DNA of 40,717 nucleotides from Mycobacterium simiae. Its GTDB lineage: Bacteria > Actinomycetota > Actinomycetes > Mycobacteriales > Mycobacteriaceae. The DNA lies in contig NZ_VTZN01000030.1 of assembly GCF_008370645.1 (NCBI RefSeq), positions 1 to 40,717 on the forward strand, read 5' to 3'. Positions 7,695-20,343 of the stretch are shown here, in pieces (the stretch's first letter is position 1; every line of letters starts with the position of its first letter). The notes beneath the pieces were generated by a model. The model was given only the letters and a program-made list of their open reading frames with translations. It was not told the DNA's origin and did not search any database. The translations under genes and the position numbers were made by a program.

Positions 7695-10247
7695 ATGGTT
7701 GATGTGAGTGTCGATCCCTGGGCCAAACGCGGGGAGCTGCGTATCTACCTTGGCGCCGCGCCAGGCGTCGGCAAGACATACGCCATGCTCGGCGAAGCGC
7801 ATCGACGCTTAGAGCGTGGCACCGACGTGGTGGCGGCCGTGATCGAGACCCACGGAAGGGCGAAAACAGCTGAGCTGATTCAGGGTATCGAGGTCATTCC
7901 GCCGCGCTACATCGAATATCGTGGCGGCAGCTTCCCGGAACTCGACGTGGCCGCCGTGCTGGCACGGCGACCACAAGTCGTCTTGGTTGACGAGCTGGCT
8001 CACACCAATACGCCGGGCAGCGCGAACGCCAAGCGCTGGCAAGATGTCGAGGAGCTGCTCGACGCTGGCATCACGGTGATCTCGACGGTCAATATCCAGC
8101 ATTTGGAGAGCCTGAACGACGTCGTCGCCCAAATTACCGGAATCGAGCAAAAAGAAACGATACCGGATTCCATTGTACGACAGGCTGCCCAAATAGAGCT
8201 CATCGATATCACACCGGAAGCATTGCGCCGCAGGCTTTCTCACGGCAATGTCTATGCGCCGGAGAGAATCGACGCCGCGTTGTCCAATTACTTCCGGCGC
8301 GGCAATCTCACTGCGCTAAGAGAATTGGCGTTGCTGTGGTTAGCCGACCAGGTTGATACGGCACTGGCCAAGTATCGTGCGGAAAACCGGATTACCGACA
8401 TCTGGGAGGCCCGTGAGCGCGTCGTCGTAGCGGTCACCGGTGGTCCTGAGTCAGAGACGTTGGTGCGACGAGCATCTCGGATCGCGTCAAAGTCCAGTGC
8501 TGAGCTGATGGTGGTCCATGTGGTGCGCGGTGACGGACTGGCTGGCCTGTCGGAGGCGCGGATGAGCAAGGTCCGGGAGCTGGCCAACAGTCTGGACGCC
8601 TCACTGCATACCGTGGTCGGCGACGACGTGCCCAGCGCCTTGCTGGAGTTTGCTCGCGAGATCAACGCGACCCAGCTGGTGATCGGGACGTCACGTCGGC
8701 CGCGGTGGGCGCGCATCTTTGACGAGAGTATCGGCCTGGCGATCGTCGAGCGCTCCGGCAAGATCGACGTGCACCTAGTAACTCATGAGGAATCCAAGCG
8801 GGGCTTGCGCACCACACCGATCGGTGCCCGCGAGCGACGGGCAGTGTCCTGGCTTGCGGCCGTCGTCGTTCCCTCGCTGATCTGCGCGATCATCGTGACC
8901 ATGCTGGACCGATATCTGGACACCAGTGGCGAAAGTGCGCTGTTCTTTGTCGGAGTTCTCGTGGTGGCCCTACTGGGCGGCGTTGCGCCGGCGGTGCTTT
9001 CGGCAGTGTTATCTAGCCTGCTACTCAACTACTACCTGACCGATCCCCGGTACACGTTCACCATCGCCGAACCGTCGGCTGCCGTCACCGAAGCGGTACT
9101 GCTTCTCGTCGCGGTCGCGGTCGCGGCTCTGGTCGACGGTGCGGCTAACCGCGCGCGAGAAGCCCGTCGCGCGTCACAAGAGGCCGAACTACTGATCCTG
9201 TTCGCGGGATCGGTGCTGCGCGGTGCGGATCTAGAAACGCTGTTGCAGCGGGTACGAGAGACTTACTCCCAACGCGCGGTCAGCATGGTGCGCCAGGGTT
9301 CCGACGACAGTCGAACCCGCACTGCGATCGTGGCCTCCGTTGGTAGAGACCCGTGCACTACGGTCGATTCCGCTGACACCGCGATCGAGGTCGGCGACAA
9401 CGAGTTTTGGATGCTGATGTCGGGAAGAAGACTGTCAGCGCGAGATCGCCGAGTACTTAATGCGGTAGCCAGACAAGCCGCCGGTCTGGTCAAACAGCGG
9501 GCAATGGCCGAAGAAGCCACCCGGACCCAAGCAATCGTGAAGGCCGACGAGCTGCGCCGCTCGCTGCTGTCTGCGGTCAGCCATGACCTGCGCAGCCCGC
9601 TGGCGGCGGCCAAGGTCGCGGTATCCAGTTTGCGAGCCGCAGACGTAGCCTTCTCAGCCGAGGACACCGCCGCATTGTTGGCTACCATCGAGGAGTCCAT
9701 CGACCAGCTCACCGCCCTGGTCGGCAATCTGCTGGATTCGTCGCGGCTGGCCGCCGGGGTGGTCCGCCCGGACCTGCACCGGGTTTACGTCGAGGAAGTC
9801 GTGCAACGCGCGCTGGTTAGCATCGGCAAAGGCGCTACGGGCTTCTACCGATCCGCGATTGATCGCGTCAAGGTCGACGTCGGAGGCGCGGCGGTGCTCG
9901 CCGACGCGGGCCTCCTAGAACGCGTCCTGGCCAACCTTATTGACAACGCACTGCGCTACGCGCCGGACTGCATGGTGCGGGTCAACGCCGGACGAGTCGG
10001 CGATCACGTCTTGATCAACGTCATCGACGAAGGCCCCGGGATTCCTCCCGGTACCGAGGGAAATGTCTTCGAAGCCTTTCAGCGATTGGGCGATCACGAC
10101 AACACCACGGGCGTCGGCCTGGGCATGTCGGTGGCACGCGGCTTCGTCGAAGCTATGGGCGGCACCATCCAAGCCGGAGATACGCCTGGCGGCGGGCTCA
10201 CCGTCGTCGTCGACCTGGCTGCCCCTCAGGAAAATGGTGATCGATGA
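7695..10247 (+). CDS. kdpD: Osmosensitive K+-channel sensor kinase KdpD
   Basis: Sensor kinase controlling kdp expression in response to K+ and osmotic or ionic stress. It is 850 aa. The N-terminal KdpD domain begins with a Walker-A-like motif GAAPGVGKT (residues 20-28), and a universal-stress-protein-like domain follows at about 235-365. Four closely spaced membrane segments lie between about 390 and 480, then a GAF-like linker. The phospho-acceptor is His630 in SHDLRSP, and the ATPase domain has NLIDNALRYAP and GVGLGMSVARG. The start is ATG 7695, 24 nt after kdpC. A GTG at 7704 has better spacing from GGAAG and is an alternative. It overlaps kdpE by 4 nt. In M. tuberculosis H37Rv kdpDE is, from memory, divergent from kdpFABC; here all are in one direction. 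Confidence 0.96.
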   Translation: MVDVSVDPWAKRGELRIYLGAAPGVGKTYAMLGEAHRRLERGTDVVAAVIETHGRAKTAELIQGIEVIPPRYIEYRGGSFPELDVAAVLARRPQVVLVDELAHTNTPGSANAKRWQDVEELLDAGITVISTVNIQHLESLNDVVAQITGIEQKETIPDSIVRQAAQIELIDITPEALRRRLSHGNVYAPERIDAALSNYFRRGNLTALRELALLWLADQVDTALAKYRAENRITDIWEARERVVVAVTGGPESETLVRRASRIASKSSAELMVVHVVRGDGLAGLSEARMSKVRELANSLDASLHTVVGDDVPSALLEFAREINATQLVIGTSRRPRWARIFDESIGLAIVERSGKIDVHLVTHEESKRGLRTTPIGARERRAVSWLAAVVVPSLICAIIVTMLDRYLDTSGESALFFVGVLVVALLGGVAPAVLSAVLSSLLLNYYLTDPRYTFTIAEPSAAVTEAVLLLVAVAVAALVDGAANRAREARRASQEAELLILFAGSVLRGADLETLLQRVRETYSQRAVSMVRQGSDDSRTRTAIVASVGRDPCTTVDSADTAIEVGDNEFWMLMSGRRLSARDRRVLNAVARQAAGLVKQRAMAEEATRTQAIVKADELRRSLLSAVSHDLRSPLAAAKVAVSSLRAADVAFSAEDTAALLATIEESIDQLTALVGNLLDSSRLAAGVVRPDLHRVYVEEVVQRALVSIGKGATGFYRSAIDRVKVDVGGAAVLADAGLLERVLANLIDNALRYAPDCMVRVNAGRVGDHVLINVIDEGPGIPPGTEGNVFEAFQRLGDHDNTTGVGLGMSVARGFVEAMGGTIQAGDTPGGGLTVVVDLAAPQENGDR

Positions 10248-10924
10248 CCCGCGTGTTGGTGATCGACGACGAACCGCATATCTTGCGAGCGCTTCGGATC
10301 AATCTGACCGTGCGCGGCTACGAAGTGATCACCGCCTCGTCCGGTGCGGGAGCGCTGCGCGCTGCCGCCGAGCACCCGCCTGACGTGGTGATTCTCGACC
10401 TCGGTCTACCAGACATATCGGGCATTGACGTACTGGCCGGCCTGCGCGGCTGGCTGAGCGCGCCGGTGATCGTGTTGTCGGCGCGCACCGATTCGTCGGA
10501 CAAGGTTCAGGCTTTGGACGCCGGCGCCGACGATTACGTGACAAAACCCTTTGGGATGGACGAGTTTTTAGCGCGGCTGCGCGCGGCGGTGCGCCGCAAC
10601 ACTGCGGCGTCCGAGATGGATCAACCGATCATCGAAACCGACGCCTTCACAGTAGATTTGGCCGCCAAGAAGGTGACCAAGAATGGTGCCGAGGTGCACC
10701 TCACCCCAACCGAATGGGGCATGCTCGAGGTCTTGGTTCGTAATCGCGGCAAGCTGATCGGTCGCGAAGAACTGCTCAAAGAGGTGTGGGGGCCGAGCTA
10801 TGCCACCGAAACCCACTATCTGCGTGTGTATTTGGCCCAGTTACGCCGCAAACTCGAAGATGATCCGTCGCATCCGAAGCATCTGTTGACCGAGTCCGGT
10901 ATGGGTTACCGCTTCGAGTCCTGA
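10244..10924 (+). CDS. kdpE: Response regulator KdpE
   Basis: OmpR-family regulator phosphorylated by KdpD and expected to activate kdpFABC. It is 226 aa, the same as M. tuberculosis KdpE from memory. The receiver domain has the acidic pocket IDDEP near the N terminus, phospho-acceptor Asp52 in LDLGLPD and Lys101 in TKPF. The C-terminal winged helix ends LLTESGMGYRFES. The ATG overlaps the kdpD stop (ATGA). It converges with ppx2, with 25 bases between the stops and no clear terminator hairpin there. Confidence 0.97.
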   Translation: MTRVLVIDDEPHILRALRINLTVRGYEVITASSGAGALRAAAEHPPDVVILDLGLPDISGIDVLAGLRGWLSAPVIVLSARTDSSDKVQALDAGADDYVTKPFGMDEFLARLRAAVRRNTAASEMDQPIIETDAFTVDLAAKKVTKNGAEVHLTPTEWGMLEVLVRNRGKLIGREELLKEVWGPSYATETHYLRVYLAQLRRKLEDDPSHPKHLLTESGMGYRFES

Positions 10925-10949
10925 CCGCCGCTGCAACACTGCGTCACAC

Positions 10950-11903
10950 TTACCCGCAGAGGGACAGCACGATGCCGTCAAGGATGTCGTGCTCGCTGAC
11001 GGTCAACTCGTCGATGCCGGCTCGGTCTCTCAGCTCGCGTGTCAATTCTTCAACCACAATGGCCCCGCCGGCGATCACGTCCACCCGGCCCTCATGCATC
11101 GGTGGTAATGCGGCACGCTCGTTGCGAGTCATTCTCAGTAGTCGCTCGCAGACGGCCAGCAGCTGACCAGCTGGTACCCGCGAAAGGTGAATAGCTGCAG
11201 CGTCATACGTGGTCAAGTCGTGAGCTAATGCCGATAACGTGGTCATCGTTCCAGCCAAGCCGACCCAGGTCCGAGCCTGCTCAACCGGCACCCTCTGCAG
11301 CGCCGCTTCCAACCGCTCACCCACCACCTGACGGGCTGCGGCCACTTCCCGCTCGGTCGGCGGGTCAGAGTGCAAGCAACGTTCGGTCAGGCGAACGCAG
11401 CCGATGTCAGCCGAGTGGCTCGCCACTACATCGTTATCAGCTTTCCCAAGCACAATCTCCGTCGAGCCGCCACCCAAATCAACGACAACGAAAGGTGCAC
11501 CAACACTGTCTAATTCGCGAACCGCACCGCGGAACGACAGCTCTGCCTCTTCGTCGCCGCTGATCACCTCCGCCACCGAACCTGGGACCACGGCCGCTAA
11601 CACCTCGGCCGTCATCGCAAAGAACACGTCACGGTTGGCGACATCACGAGCGGCCGAGGTGGCAACCATTCGGACCCGCTCGACGCGGTGAAATTTGAGC
11701 AACTCGGCATAGTCGGCAAGCGCGTCTCGGGTCCGCGCAATCGCGTGGGGCGCAAACTCACCGGTGGCGTCAACTCCCTGTCCCAGCCGCACGATTCGGG
11801 TTTCCCGATGCATTTCGTGTAGCTGATCGCCGGTTGCTTCCGCGATCAGCAACCGAATCGAGTTAGTACCGCAGTCAACTGCGGCTACGCGAGTCAGAGC
11901 CAT
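10950..11903 (-). CDS. ppx2: Ppx/GppA-family exopolyphosphatase (Rv1026-like)
   Basis: An ASKHA-fold phosphatase of the Ppx/GppA family, which hydrolyses inorganic polyphosphate or pppGpp and so affects the stringent response. It is 317 aa from the ATG at 11903, close to M. tuberculosis Rv1026 (about 319 aa). Family motifs visible: DCGTNSIRLL near residue 10, TSAARDVANR near 82, VISGDEEAELSF near 115, DLGGGSTEI near 140 and the C-terminal AGGAIVVEEL. A longer frame to 12026 runs through the DUF501 gene and has no support. The start overlaps the DUF501 gene by 10 nt, so it is the last gene of the eno-ftsB-DUF501-ppx2 run. The substrate preference cannot be read from the sequence. Confidence 0.92.
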   Translation of the reverse strand: MALTRVAAVDCGTNSIRLLIAEATGDQLHEMHRETRIVRLGQGVDATGEFAPHAIARTRDALADYAELLKFHRVERVRMVATSAARDVANRDVFFAMTAEVLAAVVPGSVAEVISGDEEAELSFRGAVRELDSVGAPFVVVDLGGGSTEIVLGKADNDVVASHSADIGCVRLTERCLHSDPPTEREVAAARQVVGERLEAALQRVPVEQARTWVGLAGTMTTLSALAHDLTTYDAAAIHLSRVPAGQLLAVCERLLRMTRNERAALPPMHEGRVDVIAGGAIVVEELTRELRDRAGIDELTVSEHDILDGIVLSLCG

Positions 11904-12385
11904 CGTTGTGCCACCAGTGTCGCAGCTGTTCCTGGCTCGACGGCCAGCAGAGCTAACGCCTCGTCGCCGAGCGGGTTCACCCCGCGGCCCTTGGCCAGCG
12001 CATGCGCGATCAGCACGTGCAAGCACTTGACCCGGTCGGGCATGCCGCCGGCGGAAAACGTGGTCCCCAGCGGCTCAATTGCGTCGCGCTCGGCCAAATA
12101 GGATTCGTGCGCCCGCCGGTAGGCGGCGGCCAGATCAGGATCACACCGCAGCCGCTCGGCCATCTCCCGCATCAGCCCGGTGGTCTCCAGCCTGCTCGCT
12201 GCCGAGGTGAGCGCCGGATGTGTCAGATAGTACAACGTCGGAAATGGAGTGCCGTCAGGGAGTTTCGGCGCCGTCTTCACCACCCCAGGTTCACCGTTGG
12301 GACATCGGTACGCGATCGCGAGCACGCCGCGAGGCTTGCGACCGAGCTGACGCGCCACCACCTCCAAGTCCGCGGGGTCAACCAC
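11894..12385 (-). CDS. DUF501 protein (Rv1025-like)
   Basis: Conserved actinobacterial protein of unknown function (DUF501), 163 aa from the GTG at 12385. Typical features are ARQLGRKPRGVLAIAYRCPN near the N terminus, then FPTLYYLTHP, and a Cys/Gly-containing stretch GTTFSAGGMPDRVKCLHVLIAH. The frame stays open upstream to 12598, but that part is the complement-frame shadow of the proline-rich tail of ftsB. The known family starts at this point (VVDPADLEVVARQLG). The start overlaps the ftsB stop by 8 nt and the gene end overlaps ppx2 by 10 nt, indicating translational coupling. No catalytic motif is recognisable to me. Confidence 0.9.
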   Translation of the reverse strand: MVDPADLEVVARQLGRKPRGVLAIAYRCPNGEPGVVKTAPKLPDGTPFPTLYYLTHPALTSAASRLETTGLMREMAERLRCDPDLAAAYRRAHESYLAERDAIEPLGTTFSAGGMPDRVKCLHVLIAHALAKGRGVNPLGDEALALLAVEPGTAATLVAQRWL

Positions 12386-13052
12386 CGGGCGCCGTCGGGT
12401 TGGGCGGTACCGCGTCGGGCGGTCCGGGCTCGGGCGCTGCTGGCGGGGCGGCGGCAGCAGGTAGGTGCGGTGTGTCGGCGATGGTGTGCCACAGCGCCGT
12501 GTACCAGGGCTCGTTGTTGGCCACGGTTGGCTCGTCGGCGCGTGGCTGCGGCGACGCTGCCGCGCCAGGCGGAAGCTGGACCTGAAATGGAATGTCACCA
12601 GGCATAACGAACCCGAGACGCTCGCGGGCCTGCGCGGCGATATACGCCGGATCAGCCAGCTGGGCCCGCTGCCGCTCCAGATCGCTGATCTGATGCCGTA
12701 GCGCGGCTTCGGTCGCAGCTAGCTGCTCCATTTCGGTGCGCTGCGCAAAGTAGGTACGCACCGGACCGGCAATGGTTAGCGTGAGCACGCACACCACGGC
12801 GGCCAGAACCGCCGCCCGCCGGGCGGTGAAACCCAGCCGCTGCTCAGACCGTTGCTCGACAGCTTCGGTAACCGACCGTTTGATGGGCTCAACCACATGC
12901 TCCTGCAGTGGGCGGGTGGAAGGCCCGGTGTGTGAAGACTGTGAGGGCCGAGACGGTGCCCCGGAGCGACGGCCTGGGGAGGTGTTGCCGGCCTTCCCCG
13001 GGCGCGACGCCGGAGAGCGGCGCTTCGAGTCGGGCCGTTTACCGTCGGGCAT
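12378..13052 (-). CDS. ftsB: FtsB/DivIC-family septum formation protein (Rv1024-like)
   Basis: Divisome protein of the FtsB/DivIC family, 224 aa. Residues 1-75 form a charged cytoplasmic tail rich in Lys, Arg, Ser and Pro. One membrane helix follows at about 79-98 (AAVLAAVVCVLTLTIAGPV), then a coiled coil at about 100-135 (ATEAALRHQISDLERQRAQL) and the family signature AAQARERLGFVMPGD. The last 60 residues are Pro/Ala-rich, as in mycobacterial homologues. FtsB bridges FtsQ and FtsL and activates septal peptidoglycan synthesis. It lies 32 nt downstream of eno and overlaps the DUF501 gene. The eno-ftsB linkage is widespread in bacteria, which supports the call. Confidence 0.9.
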   Translation of the reverse strand: MPDGKRPDSKRRSPASRPGKAGNTSPGRRSGAPSRPSQSSHTGPSTRPLQEHVVEPIKRSVTEAVEQRSEQRLGFTARRAAVLAAVVCVLTLTIAGPVRTYFAQRTEMEQLAATEAALRHQISDLERQRAQLADPAYIAAQARERLGFVMPGDIPFQVQLPPGAAASPQPRADEPTVANNEPWYTALWHTIADTPHLPAAAAPPAAPEPGPPDAVPPNPTAPGG

Positions 13053-13084
13053 ATCGCTTAGCCGCGTTCCGTTTGGCGGGGAGC

Positions 13085-14422
<1,338 letters not shown>

Positions 14423-14455
14423 TTAGCGTAAAGCCTGGGTCAGCGCTTTATCCTG

Positions 14456-15196
14456 CTACAGCGGGTGACCCGCCGCGTAAGCAGTCGCCCAGTCCCGCAC
14501 CGCCCGGGCGTAAACACCGGAGTTGTTGTAGGCGCGCAACGCAGTGATCCACCCTCGGGGCGTCGCGAGATCCTTTCCACGCCAGCACAAGTAACCCGCC
14601 GCCGACAGCGCGGCGTCGTCGATGTTGTCCGGGCTGATGATGCCGTCGTTGTTGGCATCGACACCGTACAGTCGCCACGTTTCGGCAATGAACTGCATGG
14701 GCCCCATCGCGCGCTGCACTCCGTCGCCATCCGAGGCGCCATCCATGTTGCCCCGATCGCTGTCCACGATGCGCAGGGTGCCGCCGGTGCCGTCGAGGCG
14801 GACACCGCGAATAGGAGGAGTCACGTCCCCATTCGGCGCGATGGTGGCACCATGATAGGTGCCGTTATGGCTCTCCACCTGCCCGATACCTGCCAGGGTG
14901 GTCCAGGCGATGTGGCACTTCGGATTCTCGACCTCGGCGACGCGAGCGGCGTAAGCGTAGGCCTCTAACGCGATGACTGGCATCTCCAGAGCCGGCGCGC
15001 GTTGCTCTGCCCATTCGCGCAACTGATCGGCCGGCCGGCCGTGGGCGTGGGTATCCACCGGCGGCACCGGATCGCCGGCCGGCGGCGGTACACCTTCGGG
15101 AATGAACAAACTAAGGTGCCACGTGCAGCTGGACGCCAACAGCATCGCGGTCGCCCCTATCACGGCGACCGCGCGCAACCAACGTCTCGGCGTCAC
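14456..15196 (-). CDS. lpqU: Lipoprotein LpqU, lytic-transglycosylase-like
   Basis: Secreted lipoprotein with a lysozyme-like lytic transglycosylase domain, predicted to cleave peptidoglycan glycan strands. It is 246 aa from GTG 15196. The signal peptide has an arginine-rich start and a lipobox LASSC with the acylated Cys at 24. The domain includes WTTLAGIGQVESHNG, whose Glu is the expected catalytic acid, then AMGPMQFIAETWRLYGVDANNDG and a C-terminal GWITALRAYNNSGVYARAVRDWA. The start has AGAGGAG four bases upstream. Unusually, the region just upstream consists of an 11-bp tandem repeat carrying further AGGAG copies. Confidence 0.92.
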   Translation of the reverse strand: MTPRRWLRAVAVIGATAMLLASSCTWHLSLFIPEGVPPPAGDPVPPVDTHAHGRPADQLREWAEQRAPALEMPVIALEAYAYAARVAEVENPKCHIAWTTLAGIGQVESHNGTYHGATIAPNGDVTPPIRGVRLDGTGGTLRIVDSDRGNMDGASDGDGVQRAMGPMQFIAETWRLYGVDANNDGIISPDNIDDAALSAAGYLCWRGKDLATPRGWITALRAYNNSGVYARAVRDWATAYAAGHPL

Positions 15197-15200
15197 AATT

Positions 15201-15254
15201 CTCCTCTTTGGCTCCTCTTAGGCTCCTCTTGGGCTCCTTCTGGCTCCAGTTCCG
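15201..15254. repeat. 11-bp tandem repeat upstream of lpqU
   Basis: Five consecutive units start at 15201, 15212, 15223, 15234 and 15244. They read CTCCTCTTTGG, CTCCTCTTAGG, CTCCTCTTGGG, CTCCTTCTGG and CTCCAGTTCCG. On the minus strand each of the first three units presents AGAGGAG or AAGGAG, so the lpqU leader contains a ladder of Shine-Dalgarno-like sequences ending at the true ribosome site. The copy number could vary between strains. The rest of 15197-15463, between mazG and lpqU, holds no supported gene. Confidence 0.85.
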
Positions 15255-15463
15255 CTCAGCTACCGCATCAGCCATGATCATCGTCCCACGCGTTTGGTAG
15301 CCGCCCGGCCTCATATACGGCTCAGCACACAGAAACACCAGTGCTGCCAGACAGACATCTGTTAGCTGCAAACAGGTTCGGCTATCGCTGTTCCCGATGT
15401 AGTTGGCGGCAAACGCATTTTTCGCAAACTCTGCGATGGTGGCTTGAGGTGACACACCGCTGA

Positions 15464-16536
15464 TCAACGCCTGCCTTTTCGCTTCTTGGAACCGCCGGGC
15501 TCCTTCGGATTCTCTGGCGCCCTGTCCGCCTCGTCGGGCACGTCGACAGCTTCCGGGCGAGCTTTACCCCCCTGTGCAGCGCCTACCGCGTCCCCACCGG
15601 CACTCGGCGCGTCTGGTAGCCAGTACGCCCGCCACTCTGCTGCGCCAATGGTGCCGATCGGTGCCACGTCCAGTTCCTCGGCAACACTGTCGCCGCGGCG
15701 TGCGGCCGCAATAGCCTTCTCCGCGTTGCGGACATTGTCCACAAAATCTAAAACGGCTGCCCGCAAGCAACTCTCCGCGTCGACATCCGCTGATAGCGAG
15801 ATCGAGGTGATCTCGGCCGGGACCAGCTGGGGGGGCAGACCTGCCTTACTGACGCGTTGAATGACCTTCTGCGCCAGGGCTAATGCCGGCTGACCAAGGT
15901 GAACGTCATCCAACACCGAGTTCCGGGCTTTTTCGGCGGCCTTACGCTCTTCCCATTGAGCCATCTGGTCTTGGAGCGAGATAGGTTTGCCGGCAAGCAC
16001 TTCCGGCGCCCGATTGCCGAGTTTACGGATGAGCGTGTCAGCGACGTCGTCAATGGTGAACGGCAGTTGCGCAGCGTCTTCAGCAATGCGGGCGTGAAAA
16101 AGCACCTGCAGCAGCACATCACCGAGCTCCTCGCGCAGCTGTTCCACGTTGCCGCTGTGCACCGCGTCGAGCAGCTCGTAGGTCTCCTCCAGTAGGTAGC
16201 GACGCAGCGAGTCGTGGGTCTGCTCGCTCTCCCAAGGGCCGTCCGCGCGCAGTTTGTCCATCATCGCGACCGCATCGAGTAATCGTTCCCCGCGCTGGCG
16301 ATCCGGCGCCGAAATCAGCCGGGCTCCAGTGGCCAAGCGGGCCACCACGACGGGATGGTTGGGGTCAGACGACAACAGCACGGGCGCGTCGTCGCCGATG
16401 TGGACCGGATGCGCGTCGGGTAGCGACCAAGGCACCGCGACCGGCATCTCCTCGGTGTATTGCACCGGGCCGCTGAGCAACCCGATGGCTTCGACCGGAA
16501 TCAGTGACGGACGGCGGGGGTCGACCAGGACGACAA

Positions 16537-16540
<4 letters not shown>
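15464..16540 (-). CDS. mazG: Nucleoside triphosphate pyrophosphohydrolase MazG
   Basis: Cytosolic house-cleaning pyrophosphatase that removes non-canonical or oxidised NTPs. It is 358 aa, longer than the M. tuberculosis protein as I recall it (about 325). The all-alpha MazG core has the metal-binding pattern [13 protein letters not shown] followed by [21 protein letters not shown] (about residues 113-150). A second helical region contains [18 protein letters not shown]. The last 60 residues are low-complexity, ending in KKRKGRR. The ATG at 16540 overlaps the mfd stop by 4 nt (ATGA), so repair helicase and pool-sanitising enzyme are co-translated. Confidence 0.94.
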
Positions 16541-20226
<3,686 letters not shown>

Positions 20227-20235
20227 GATGCGGCC

Positions 20236-20241
20236 ATTCTA
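20236..20241 (-). promoter_or_regulatory. Candidate -10 element for mfd
   Basis: On the minus strand TAGAAT lies 9 bases before the mfd ATG. With a start point about 7 bases downstream of a -10, the transcript would have only 2-3 leader bases, which fits the absence of a ribosome site. A TTGACG also occurs further upstream (minus strand, near 20272-20277) but its spacing is too long to be the -35 partner. Confidence 0.5.
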
Positions 20242-20343
20242 GGGCGCAGCGATTCATCAATATTGAGCCCACCGCCGTCAAGAAACCGTAAGGGCAGCGG
20301 GCTAAGGCTGGGATAAGGCCGCTGATCGGCGCACATTTGGCGC

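Noticed and set aside
12386..12598. N-terminal extension of the DUF501 protein
   Set aside because: The extension is an Arg/Pro/Thr-rich out-of-frame reading of the ftsB tail; the known family begins at the GTG at 12385.
15111..15467. 118-aa minus-strand frame between mazG and lpqU
   Set aside because: It runs out of frame into lpqU, crosses the 11-bp tandem repeats and has no recognisable domain or ribosome site.
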